Shown here in pieces: positions 1 through 9,259 of a stretch of 64,000 bases of DNA (the stretch's first letter is position 1; every line of letters starts with the position of its first letter). A program made the translations under genes and the position numbers. The stretch is from JAZGGS01 sp963764825 (GTDB lineage: Bacteria; Bacteroidota; Ignavibacteria; Ignavibacteriales; Ignavibacteriaceae), in the NCBI GenBank assembly GCA_963764825.1, contig CAVXUA010000016.1, forward strand, positions 124,001-188,000, in the 5' to 3' direction. The notes beneath the pieces were generated by a model. That model had not been told where the DNA came from, searched no databases, and saw only the letters and a list, made by a program, of their open reading frames with translations.

Positions 1-91
1 GAATCATTTTCCAGTAACATTGTTATACCTGTTCTTTGTATTTATTTATTCATTATTTCTGGTGTTAATTTAAATTAAGAATTAATAGTTA

Positions 92-130
92 TTTGTCAGG
101 GAATTGTAATAAATTTGTCAGGATTATGTA
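92..130. promoter_or_regulatory. Candidate TGTCA-type operator at left edge
   Basis: Two TTTGTCAGG sites (92-100 and 114-122) lie about 20 bases apart, and the second runs into GATTATGTAA. A very similar arrangement, TTTGTCA then TGTCACGG followed by TTATGTAA, occurs at 3987-4015 between the divergent isoprenoid operons. The element sits just downstream of the ThiL-like gene, so it would serve a gene beyond the left end of the window. Function is inferred only from the repetition; bases 1-139 hold no coding sequence that I can see. Confidence 0.35.
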
Positions 131-139
131 AAAAGAAAC

Positions 140-1179
140 TTATTTTAAGGAGGCATCAATCTCTAGCAATGCTTTTAAATATTGGTTGAGATCAAAATTT
201 GATGAATCTGTTAGATTCCGGATTTTAGTTGTTGGAAGCTCAACTAGTCTATTATGAAAATTTGAAAATAATCCTTTCTGCTTCCGAACTTTTCCAATTC
301 TAAATACATTAAACAAGTGCTTAGAAGCTGATTTATTAAGTGATTCTACCAACTGAGGTGGAACAGTAAAAATAAGCTCGAACTCACCATGTTGTCCTGC
401 AAGTAGAAGCCATTTAGGAAGATTTAATTCGAACATAATTGATTTTGATTTTGTGTCAAGTTTGGTACATAAATTCGGGTCGAGGTGTATTCCAACATTA
501 TTTAGTCGCATAAGTTGATCTAATGAAGCAATAACTCCATCACTCGTATCTATACAAGAGTTAGCAATGCTACTGATAAACTTGGCGATTTTTAATTTTG
601 CAACAGGCATAAAGTCTGTCTTGTGATTTGTGCCTACCAATTGTGAAAGCGCAAATGCATTACCAATTCCAAATTTGCCGGTCGAGTAAATTAAATCTCC
701 CGGGTTACATCCGACTCTCGTTAAAGAGTATTTCTATTCTTTACTTTACCCAATGCAGTACCTGTAAGAAAAAGCTGTCTGCCAAAGTTTGTATCACCAC
801 CTATGACGTATGTATTACATCTCTCACAAGCATCATTTATTCCTTTATGGAGGTTGGTTAAGTAAGCTTCATCTAAATTTTCAGAAAGCACTTCTGAAAT
901 TAAAATGCCTATGGGAGAAGCTCCTACAGCGGCAAGATCACTCATGTTAACCATTACTATCATCCATCCGATTAAATACGGATCTTTATAAATACCAAAT
1001 TCAATTTCTTCAACAATCGAATCCGTTGTTATGACTAGATGCTCATCATTATTGTAATTAATATTTAGAATTTCTGAATCACTTTCATGAACTTTGTTCA
1101 TTTGTAATGGTGAACGATGATAGTATCTGGTTATATTTTCTATCAGCTGATTTTCGTTTACTCTATTTAGTTCAAGCAT
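140..1179 (-). CDS. ThiL/AIR-synthase-like protein (frameshifted)
   Basis: Resembles thiamine-monophosphate kinase and the wider AIR-synthase (PurM/ThiL/HypE) fold. The N-terminal part (721-1179) has ITTDSIVEE, then VNMSDLAAVGASP and a GGDT motif; the C-terminal part (140 to about 720) has VGCNPGDLIYSTG, CIDTSDG and GEFELIFTV, in the order expected of ThiL. The parts are in different frames, and one base difference near 721-727 joins them into a protein of about 345 residues, the usual ThiL length. The acidic GDDA motif normally near the N-terminus is weak (ESDSEIL), so true TMP kinase activity is uncertain. Its start overlaps the end of the lipid kinase gene by 13 bases, making it the last gene of a four-gene minus-strand operon. 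Confidence 0.7.
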
Positions 1180-2093
1180 ATTCTTATCCCTTTATGCAAA
1201 ATTGAAAATTCGGCACGATCAGTTATAATTACTTCCCCATCAAATTCAACTTTAAATGATTTTTCAGCTTCAATCAAAAGATAAGGGGATTGCATAGTAC
1301 CGAATACATTTGAGGCATCTATATTTTTCGACTGTAAACGATTTAATAATTTTATCAGTTCAATTTTACTTTTCAGATCTAAAAAATAGATGTTGAATAA
1401 ACCATCCTGGTAACTGTAAGGATAATCCATAGTAATGTCACCTGCGATGTGTGGGCTCTTGGTAATAGCAAGATTAGCGAGTTTCTGTTGTTTAATTTTA
1501 TTATTTGAATCGGTTATTTTTAGTTCAATGCTTTTATCTTTAATAATTGTATGGAGAGCAGAATAATTAATTGCAGATCTGGTGCTTATTTTTTTTAACG
1601 CTCTTATTATGAAGCCTGAGCTGTTGAAGTAATAATTTGCCTCTGCCGTGACTCCAATACTTGCATTTATTAAAAAATATCTTTTAAGAAGATGATTGCC
1701 GGAATGGTAAGAAATACATCCTACATCTCTAAGTGCAGCATTCTTAAAATTAATCTTTGTGGGAATGTTTTTAACCATTGAATCCTGGGCTAACGGTTTG
1801 TGAAAATAGTTACTGGAACCGAAACCAATTGCCCCAATTTTAATTTCCTTAATTACATCAGGTTCCACAGCTAGTATTAGAAGATTTAAAAATAAATTAA
1901 TAGTTCCGTCTCCTCCGGCTATAATAAAATTTGTTTCTCCAGTATTTATTGCTTCAATAATTTTATCTTTCAGTGTATAAATACCTTTAGAGTAATGTAT
2001 GGTAGCAGTTCCAATATCAATTTGATTTTTGATGGTATTCCATTTCTTCAAAGCATTTCCGCCGCCGGCTTTACTATTTAATAAAATAAACAT
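1167..2093 (-). CDS. YegS/diacylglycerol kinase-family lipid kinase
   Basis: A 308-residue intact protein of the LCB5/YegS/DgkB lipid kinase family, which phosphorylates diacylglycerol, sphingoid bases or related lipids with ATP. The start MFILLNSKAGGGNALKKW carries the usual NxxAGxG-like beginning, and the nucleotide-binding signature GGDGTINLFLN is near residue 60. The C-terminal half holds VEFDGEVI, matching the conserved DGE of the family's second domain. It begins 7 bases after the UbiA gene and overlaps the ThiL-like gene, so the three are surely co-transcribed. The prenyltransferase neighbour suggests an isoprenoid or glycerolipid substrate, but that is inference. Confidence 0.85.
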   Translation of the reverse strand: MFILLNSKAGGGNALKKWNTIKNQIDIGTATIHYSKGIYTLKDKIIEAINTGETNFIIAGGDGTINLFLNLLILAVEPDVIKEIKIGAIGFGSSNYFHKPLAQDSMVKNIPTKINFKNAALRDVGCISYHSGNHLLKRYFLINASIGVTAEANYYFNSSGFIIRALKKISTRSAINYSALHTIIKDKSIELKITDSNNKIKQQKLANLAITKSPHIAGDITMDYPYSYQDGLFNIYFLDLKSKIELIKLLNRLQSKNIDASNVFGTMQSPYLLIEAEKSFKVEFDGEVIITDRAEFSILHKGIRICLN

Positions 2094-2100
2094 GTTACAC

Positions 2101-3087
2101 CTAAATTTGAGATTTTGTTGGTCGAAGATTCATAACTGCAATAAATACCATATAAAACAGCAGAGCAAAAATTGACCAGCTTGGTTTATTCATCGTAGTG
2201 ATGGAAGAAAGTGTAAGTAAATAACTATGTACAGAGGGTGAAACAGCTTTATATGCTTCTTCATCATACATAACCTGACGAAGTTGCCATTGTGTGTATA
2301 ACGTTGAAATTACTGCAGCCATTAGAAATGCAGCTGCGGGAATTAGTTGAATGAATTCGGTTTGAGCTGCCGTAATAAAGAATATCATTATTGTTGCAAA
2401 AACTGCAAACGAAGCAAATACGTTACTAATCATTGTCGATGTTTTTCTCCCGAATACTACTGGTAGAGTATTATATCCTGTTTGTTCATCCGCTTCTATA
2501 TCCTTATAATATCCAACAAGAACAAAGTTGGAATATCCAAAAAAGACTGCAACTAAAGTGAGTCCGATTCTTAGATTAATCTTATAAAAACTAATAGTGG
2601 TTGAAGCAAATAAGCTCATCAGGAAAAGGACGCTTACTATCCAGGAGTTATAAAATGGGCCAGCCCACCATTTCCTTTTAAATGTGGTATAAGTTGCTAA
2701 CCCCAATCCTGCAATAATTCCTAAAAGCAAATTGATTGAATTATAATATGTTAGAATACCGACACAATAAATAAGTCCAATGCAACTTAATGCTAAGAAA
2801 TGTTCACGACGTACATATCCCTGCGTTAATGGTCGATAAGGTGATGATATTGAGTCAGTATCAATTTGAAAACAATCTGTAAGTGCCTGACCAAAGCCGT
2901 ATGATAGAAAAGTAGCTTGAAATATTATGAATCCACTTATAAAAGTAAGATCGTGAGAAAATGACATTGCAACAATTCCGGTTATACCTGAAACAAACAT
3001 CAGGTATGGTCTCATTGTTATTAAGTATGCGACAATAAATCTTAATGAAAATATTTTGTACTGATTTAAACTCGATTGAAAATACAT
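2101..3087 (-). CDS. UbiA-family prenyltransferase
   Basis: An integral membrane protein of 328 residues with about eight to nine hydrophobic segments. The first Asp-rich motif is DCFQIDTDSISSPYRPLTQG (about residues 71-90) and the second is YKDIEADEQTGYNTLP (about residues 193-208). These bind Mg2+ and the prenyl diphosphate in UbiA enzymes. The family includes MenA, UbiA, chlorophyll and digeranylgeranylglyceryl phosphate synthases; the acceptor cannot be read from sequence. The DxxxDxxxxPxRPxxxG form and TLP ending are also seen in the chlorophyll/DGGGP branch. Neighbours are an SDR 19 bases upstream and a lipid kinase 7 bases downstream; IPP isomerase and a GGPP-type synthase are divergently encoded nearby. 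Confidence 0.85.
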   Translation of the reverse strand: MYFQSSLNQYKIFSLRFIVAYLITMRPYLMFVSGITGIVAMSFSHDLTFISGFIIFQATFLSYGFGQALTDCFQIDTDSISSPYRPLTQGYVRREHFLALSCIGLIYCVGILTYYNSINLLLGIIAGLGLATYTTFKRKWWAGPFYNSWIVSVLFLMSLFASTTISFYKINLRIGLTLVAVFFGYSNFVLVGYYKDIEADEQTGYNTLPVVFGRKTSTMISNVFASFAVFATIMIFFITAAQTEFIQLIPAAAFLMAAVISTLYTQWQLRQVMYDEEAYKAVSPSVHSYLLTLSSITTMNKPSWSIFALLFYMVFIAVMNLRPTKSQI

Positions 3088-3106
3088 TTAAATCCTCAAC
3101 TTTATC

Positions 3107-3935
3107 TTATGATACAATTGAATATTCTTTTTTATAATTCATTAACTTTTTTGAACCTAGTACATTTACGATCGGAAATAAAAGTGTAAAAATTCCCGGG
3201 AACGCCCCAATCAGTTTAGAACCAAAACTCATACTTCCAGGTAGAATAATTTCTCTTTTTGGCTTAAGTGATGCTTTTACTATTACTCTGGCAACTTTTT
3301 TAGGTTCGATTAGGATTATTTATAAATGTAATGGTGGAATAATCATCTTTAGCTTCAATATCGAGCAGGTTCGTTTTTACCGGGCCTGGAGAAATCAAAC
3401 AGATATCTATATTTGATCCTCTTAATTCTTCGGCTAATGATAAAGTAAATCCTCGTAATGCGAACTTTGTTGCACAATAAACAGATTCGTGTGGCATTGG
3501 TACTATACCACCCAGAGATCCTATGTTAATGATGATTCCTGATTCTTGTTTACTCATTATAGCTAAAACCTTTTTTGTCGAGATTATGATTGAGCAAATG
3601 TTAGTATCTATCATTCGTAATACTGCTGATTGATTAAGTTTTTCAAAGGAGCCCGGAATCAAAATCCCCAAACAATTAATCAGAATATCAATTCGTTTGA
3701 ACTTTCCGAGAATCTGTTTTAAAGCTTTTTGCCAGCTTTTCGCTTTTTGTAAATCATATGCCAGATAAAATATATTATCATCCTGTATTTTTTTATTAAG
3801 ATATTGTTTATTTGGATTTCTGGAAATAATAACAACTTTGGCTCCATTTTGATGAAATATTTTTGCCGTTTCTGACCCAATTCCACCAGATCCACCAGTG
3901 ATTACTACCACTTTATTTTTAAAATCTGTTTTCAT
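3107..3935 (-). CDS. Short-chain dehydrogenase/reductase (frameshifted near C-terminus)
   Basis: Classical SDR: NAD(P)-binding VVVITGGSGGIGSETA near residue 10, catalytic Ser in IINIGSLGG, and the YxxxK pair in SVYCATKFALRGF. The open frame stops at 3300, but the other frame continues directly with IEPKKVARVIVKASLKPKR, the usual SDR helix after the active site, and ends at 3107. A one-base indel next to the ATCGAACC stretch accounts for the break, giving about 275 residues. It is the first gene of the minus-strand prenyl/lipid operon. Substrate unknown; a role in modifying an isoprenoid or lipid ketone is inferred from the neighbours. Confidence 0.8.
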
Positions 3936-3986
3936 CTTATTGATTACATATTATCTGTTGCTAACTTATTTTAAATAAATTTTTTA

Positions 3987-4015
3987 TTTGTCATAGAAAT
4001 GTCACGGTTATGTAA
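3987..4015. promoter_or_regulatory. Candidate operator between divergent isoprenoid operons
   Basis: The 189-base space between the SDR (minus) and IPP isomerase (plus) carries TTTGTCA followed by TGTCACGG and TTATGTAA, matching the element at 92-130. Two TGTCA half-sites in the same orientation, followed by TTATGTAA, occur at both places. Its position suits control of both operons by one regulator. The regulator is not in the window, and the assignment rests only on repetition and location. Confidence 0.4.
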
Positions 4016-4124
4016 TACTTGTATCTCAAAATATTCTTTATGGTTTACTGAATCAGAAAAAAAGTTTTTTAGAGTAAAATTTAATATCTTTCTTTACACT
4101 TAATTTCATACTTTTCAATCATTT

Positions 4125-5170
4125 ATGAGCTCGAATAAAAGCAATACATCAAAACGTAAAAAAGAACATTTGGATCTTTGCTTAACGATAAAGTAGCATT
4201 TAGAAATAAAAGTACCGGCTTTGAGTTTTATGACTTTTATCACTATGCAATAACAGAAGTTGAAATTGAAAAAATAAATTTCAAAACAGAATTTTTAAGA
4301 AAAAAAATTAATTATCCTTTTTTGATTTCTTGCATGACAGGGGGAACTGTTAAGGCAAAAAGTATTAATGCAGAATTGGCAATTGCCGCACAGGAATTAA
4401 ATATTCCAATCGGTGTTGGCAGCCAGCGTCAAGCAATTGAGGATGAAAAACATAGTAGTTCTTATAAAATAATACGTAAAAATGCACCAACAGTGCCGGT
4501 TCTTGCAAACATTGGAGCAGCGGAAGTTGTAAAATATAAATCGTTGGCTCCTTTTAGATTAATGATCGATATGATTGAAGCAGATGCACTTGTAATTCAT
4601 GTAAATCCATTGCAGGAATTGTTACAACCAGAAGGCAATCCGAATTTTAAAGGATTATTAAAACGAATCAATAAATTAGTTCAGCAAATAAGCGTTCCGG
4701 TAATTGTTAAAGAGGTTGGTGCTGGAATTTCACCACAAGCAGCAGAAAAGTTATTAGGAACAGGAGTAGAAGGTATTGATGTAGCCGGTGCCGGAGGCAC
4801 TAGCTGGGCAGGTGTAGAAATCTTAAGAAATAATTCCGATGATAAAAATGTTTTTTGGGATTGGGGATTGCCAACTTCATTTTGTATAAAAGAAATCTTT
4901 AAATTGAAAAACAAATATGATTTTACTTTAATCGGTTCCGGAGGAATTAACTCGGGTATTGAAGCTGCAAAAGCATTTGCGCTCGGAGCTGATTTGGTTG
5001 CGTCGGCAAGAATCATCTTAAAGGAAATTGATCTGAATGGAAGCGAAGGGGTGAAGAATTTAATTAATAATTGGTTTGAAGATATAAAAAGAATAATGTT
5101 TTTAACCGGTTCCGAATCAATAAAAGGTTTAAGAAAAGATAAACTTATAAGAAAGGAATTACTCTATTGA
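4125..5170 (+). CDS. fni: Type 2 isopentenyl-diphosphate delta-isomerase
   Basis: FMN-dependent IPP/DMAPP isomerase with a TIM-barrel fold. Visible motifs are SCMTGGT, IGVGSQRQAIED, VHVNPLQELLQPEGN (the conserved QPEG with the metal-binding Glu), IVKEVGAGIS, GGTSWAGVE and the phosphate loop GSGGINSG. The long open frame begins at 4178, but a better start is ATG 4125, whose frame gives MSSNKSNTSKRKKEHLDLCL, the expected Fni N-terminus; a one-base indel near 4175 splits the two. The total is about 348 residues, normal for the family. The TGA stop overlaps the ATG of the polyprenyl synthase (TGATG), so translation is probably coupled. Confidence 0.92.
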
Positions 5171-6159
5171 TGGTTAATGATCAAAAAATATTCAAAACAA
5201 TCTACGATAGGGAAAGAAGAAAAATTGATACTCGTCTTCAGAATGCATTGAAAAACAGGAAGCCGGCTTCACTTTACGAACCGGGTGCTTATATAATTAA
5301 CAGTAAAGGGAAGAGATTAAGACCATTGCTTGTATTGCTTTCTGCTAAAGCTGTGGGTGGCAATTTTAACCAGGCTTATAATGCAGCAGTGGCGGTGGAA
5401 CTGCTGCATAATTTTACTCTTGTGCATGATGATATTATGGATAACGCCGATAAAAGACGCGGAAGACTTACGCTTCATAAAAAATATAATCCTAATACAG
5501 CTATTCTAACCGGCGATAGTCTTCTTTCAGTTGCTTATGAGTACCTGCTGAAAGATTGTAATGGTAATGCTAAAAACGTAATTCAGTCTTTTACACGCGG
5601 TCTGGTAGAAGTTTGTGAAGGACAAAGTATGGATACAGATTTTGAATCGAAAAAAAACATAACAATAAATGATTACCTTACCATGATCAAAAAGAAGACT
5701 GCAGCAATGTCCGAAATGTGCTGCAACGTTGGCGCATTGCTTGGAGGAGGAAATAAAGAGCAAATTCAATCTTTAAGCAAGTATGGGTTAAATCTTGGAA
5801 TAGCATTCCAGATACAGGATGACTTACTTGATATAACGGCTGATGAAAACGTTTTTGGAAAATCTATTGGGGGCGACCTGGTGGAAGGTAAAAAAACCTA
5901 CTTATTCCTAAAAGCTTTTGAAAATGCTAAGGGAGAGGATAAGAGAATTCTTAAAAAAGTTATTGTAAATGAAGGTATCAGATGGAATCAGGTAAAAAAA
6001 ATTAAAGAGCTTTATATAAAATTAGGCGTGCTTGATCAGGCAGAAAAGGCGATAAAATCTTACACAAACAGGGCATTGAGTTCGCTTAAAATTTTGAATG
6101 ATGAAAATCAAAAAGTATTTTACTGGTTAGCCGATGCACTTATAAAAAGAACGAGGTAA
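5170..6159 (+). CDS. Polyprenyl (probably geranylgeranyl) diphosphate synthase
   Basis: Trans-prenyltransferase of 329 residues with both Asp-rich motifs: DDIMD in LVHDDIMDNADKRRGR (about residue 92) and FQIQDDLLDITAD (about residue 215), plus the KGKRLRP loop. The residue five positions before the first DDxxD is Phe (HNFTLVHDD). An aromatic residue here limits chain length to about C20 in archaeal GGPP synthases, whereas long-chain octaprenyl or solanesyl synthases usually have Ala. I therefore favour GGPP over a quinone side-chain product, on sequence grounds only. The ATG at 5170 overlaps the fni stop, and the gene's TAA overlaps the HPr start. Confidence 0.88.
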   Translation: MVNDQKIFKTIYDRERRKIDTRLQNALKNRKPASLYEPGAYIINSKGKRLRPLLVLLSAKAVGGNFNQAYNAAVAVELLHNFTLVHDDIMDNADKRRGRLTLHKKYNPNTAILTGDSLLSVAYEYLLKDCNGNAKNVIQSFTRGLVEVCEGQSMDTDFESKKNITINDYLTMIKKKTAAMSEMCCNVGALLGGGNKEQIQSLSKYGLNLGIAFQIQDDLLDITADENVFGKSIGGDLVEGKKTYLFLKAFENAKGEDKRILKKVIVNEGIRWNQVKKIKELYIKLGVLDQAEKAIKSYTNRALSSLKILNDENQKVFYWLADALIKRTR

Positions 6160-6425
6160 TGATAGAGAAGAAAATACAAATTATTAATAAAGCCGGGCTT
6201 CATACCAGACCTGCGGCCACAATTGTTAAAATGGCTGCTAAATATAAATGTGAATTTTATATTTCGCGCGATGGAATGAATATTAATGGTAAAAGTATTA
6301 TTGGTGTAATGACTCTTGCTGCCGAAGAAGGATCTGAACTTTTACTTAGTTTTGATGGCGAGGATGAGGAGCAGGCAGCAAATGAAATTGTTGAGTACTT
6401 TGAAAAAGGATTTAACGAATTGTGA
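6159..6425 (+). CDS. ptsH: Phosphocarrier protein HPr
   Basis: An 88-residue HPr. The phosphorylatable active-site His is in NKAGLHTRPAATIVK (His15 region), and the regulatory serine is in NGKSIIGVMTLAA, the Ser46 site used by HPr kinase in many bacteria. The start ATG overlaps the stop of the polyprenyl synthase gene (TAATG), and the next gene is PTS enzyme I, its normal partner. No EII sugar permease is visible in the window, so the pair may serve a distant permease or act mainly in regulation. Confidence 0.95.
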   Translation: MIEKKIQIINKAGLHTRPAATIVKMAAKYKCEFYISRDGMNINGKSIIGVMTLAAEEGSELLLSFDGEDEEQAANEIVEYFEKGFNEL

Positions 6426-8191
6426 AATCATTTACAAGAAATATATCGAAAATCTGAAAATAGGATTACTGGAATTGCAGCCGCTCCCGGTATTGTAATT
6501 GCTGAGGCTTATCTGGTAACTAAAGAAAAGCTTGAAGTAAGCAAAGCAGACATAACTGATGTTGAAAAAGCCAAGCAAGATCTTATTGAAGCACTTGCAA
6601 AATCTAAAAAAGAATTAACTAAGGTATTTGCAATTGCACGTGAAAAAATGGATGATGTTCGTGCAGCAATTTTCGAAGCCCAGATTATGATCCTAGATGA
6701 TCCGATATTAATAGAAAATATTATTAAGAGAATTGAGGAAGAAAAAAAACAGCCGGAATATATTGTTGATGATGAAATATCCAAATACCAGGCGAAGATG
6801 ATCCTTTCACACGAATCTTATATGAAAGAACGTGCGCAGGATATTGAAGATATTAAACAAAGGATTATAAGGAACCTGCAAAAGAAGCGATGGGAATCGA
6901 AAATTCAGCAGGATATAATTGTTGTTACTGAATCACTTACACCGGCTGATACTTTGCTGCTTTCGCGAAATAAAGTCTTGGCATTTGTTACAGATCATGG
7001 TGGATTAACCTCCCATGCAGCAATCATTTCACGTTCGCTTAACATTCCTGCCGTTGTAGGCACACACAACGCAACAGAGCAGATTAAAGATGGAGATAAA
7101 GTAATAGTCGATGGATTCCACGGTTATATTTTATTAAATCCTTCTAAGGAACAGATAAAATTTTTCAGTAAAAAGCATGACAAACTTGTTGAACTTCAGA
7201 AAGGACTTGAAGAATTACAGGACAAGCCAGCTATTACAAAAGATGGCAAGGTATTAGACTTCTTGCAAACGTAGATGTAACTGGTGAGATCGACCTGGTT
7301 ATTACAAGTGGTGCAGAAGGAATTGGCTTATACCGTTCTGAGCAAATTCTTAATGAAACAGGAGAATTTCCGACCGAAGAGGAACAGGAAGTTATCTATT
7401 CAAAATTATCATCTAGAATATACCCCAACTCAATTACTATCAGGGCTTATGATATTGGAGGAGACAAATTTAGATTTTTAGATTATCAGGAACCGAATCC
7501 ATTTTTGGGATTAAGAGGAATCAGGCTGCTTCTTGAAAATCCTGCTCTCTTATAAAACTCAGGTCCGGGCTAGTCTTAAGAGCAAGTATAAATAAAAACA
7601 TAAAATTAATGCTCCCGATGGTTTCAACATTAGATGAAGTCCGCGAATCAAAAAAATATTGTAAGAATGTAAGCATGAACTCAAAGAAGAAAAGATCGCT
7701 CTTCGATAATGAAATAAAATAGGAATAATGGTAGAAGTGCCACTGTAGCTGCAATGCTGACAAAAGAATTTGCGAAGAGATTGATTTTTTAAGTATCGGG
7801 ACGAACGATCTTATCCAATACCTAATGGCAGTTGACCGGGGAAACGATTTGTTTCAAATCTTTACCAGGAATTCAGCCCGGTTGTAATTACGCACCTGAA
7901 GTATATTATTAAATGACGCGGAAAAATCTGAAACTCCGGTTAAGCATTTGTGGTGAAATGGCAGCTGATACCTTGGCTATGCCGCTGATTAATAGGTTTG
8001 GGATTGAAGAATTGAGTATATCGCCAGCAACAATTCCTTATGCAAAAAGAATTATCAGAAACTTCGAGTTATAAACGCACAAAGAGCTTGCTGATAAATG
8101 TCTTGAAATTTATAACCGAAGAAGAAATTCAAAGAAAGTTCAAAAGTTTTTTGCTGATAACAAAATTACCAGAACCCGCCATATTATATAA
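6422..8191 (+). CDS. ptsI: PTS enzyme I, phosphoenolpyruvate-protein phosphotransferase (several frameshifts)
   Basis: Transfers phosphate from PEP to HPr. In order: RITGIAAAPGIVIAEAY at the N-terminus, the HPr-binding helical region, the active-site histidine in DHGGLTSHAAIISRSLNIPA (about 6990-7050), the PEP-binding barrel with GAEGIGLYRSEQI (about 7310), IRAYDIGGDK, NPFLGLRGIRL and FLSIGTNDLIQY (about 7790), and a C-terminal tail ending HII at 8191. Frame changes near 6455, 7255, 7550, 7720 and 7870-7960 break it. With these repaired it is about 590 residues, the family norm. The start is uncertain; GTG 6422 overlaps the HPr stop. Confidence 0.88.
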
Positions 8192-9243
8192 ATGCATATG
8201 AATATTTATGGAAAATTAAAGATAAAATTATGATTTCAAAACCAGTTTCAGGTTTTGGTAGATTCTTATAAGCAAATTGAATATGCATGGAATAATGAAT
8301 TCGGTTTGATGAATTTGCAGAATTTAAATACAACTTGTATTGATTGCAGGTATGGGCGGATCAGCTATCAGCGGAGATTTGCATGCAAACTATTTAGCAG
8401 ATGAACTTAAAGTTCCTTTTATAGTTAACCGAGAGCTACTCACTCCCGGATTGTTGTAGATGAAAATTGGCTCGTTATCATTTCATCCTATTCGGGTAAT
8501 ACTGAAGAAACAATTTCCTGTTTTTGAAGAAGCATTAAAATGAAAATGTAAAATTGCTTGCAATTACTTCCGGGGGACAAGTTAAAAAATTTGTGATGAA
8601 AAAAAATTATGCTGTATAAATATTACATCCGGTTATCAGCCACGCTATGCACTTGGTTTAAGTTTCTTTTCGCTGCTTAAATTTGTTCAAGAACTTAGGA
8701 ACTTATTGAAAACCAGGATAAATTGTTAAGGCAAATTAGTTTAACTCATGGAAAAAGAAGAGGTGAAGAGTATTCGCTTGAAGAAATAAATTCTGTTCTC
8801 AATTGCATAAGAACTTACTCGGATTTATTACCTGTAATTTATTCAGCTTCAAATTACTTCGTCTGCGGGCTACAGGTTCAAATGCCAGCTGAATGAAAAT
8901 TCAAAAGTGCACGCTTTCCAACATGCTATTCCTGAAATGAACCATAATGAGATAATCGGTTGGGAAACATTTGAACGAAAAAAAATTATAATACTAAGTA
9001 ATTATTTTATTAGATCCTGACTACCATCCGCAAATAAAAAAACGCTATTTTGAGATTACCAGGAGATTGCAACTCCAAAGCGGTTGAAATAATAAATATA
9101 AAAGCAAGTGAAAAAAACAGCGAAGGTACGATTATGGATTTGATTTATTTGTGCGATTGGATAATCTTTTACCTGGCTGTATTGCGTGGTCATGATCCTT
9201 CGGAAATTGATTTTATACATGAATGAAAAACCGGCTTGCTTAA
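8192..9243 (+). CDS. Bifunctional phosphoglucose/phosphomannose isomerase (SIS domain, many frameshifts)
   Basis: Fragments in all three frames spell a SIS-domain sugar isomerase: FQVLVDSYKQIEYAW, AGMGGSAISGDLHANYL (about 8350), a serine-rich IISSYSGNTEETI (about 8475), AIPEMNHNEIIGWE (about 8930), and a C-terminal helix DLIYLCDWIIFYLAVLRGHDP (8-residue overlap with the family's usual ending). This order matches the short bacterial/archaeal PGI/PMI family that interconverts glucose-6-P or mannose-6-P with fructose-6-P. No continuous frame exceeds about 70 codons, so start and end are estimates. It follows ptsI after one base. Confidence 0.72.
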
Positions 9244-9259
9244 AAATTATTTATTTAAT

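Noticed and set aside
4681..5016. 111-codon minus-strand ORF inside fni
   Set aside because: Antisense shadow of a strongly conserved gene; no family similarity and no ribosome site.
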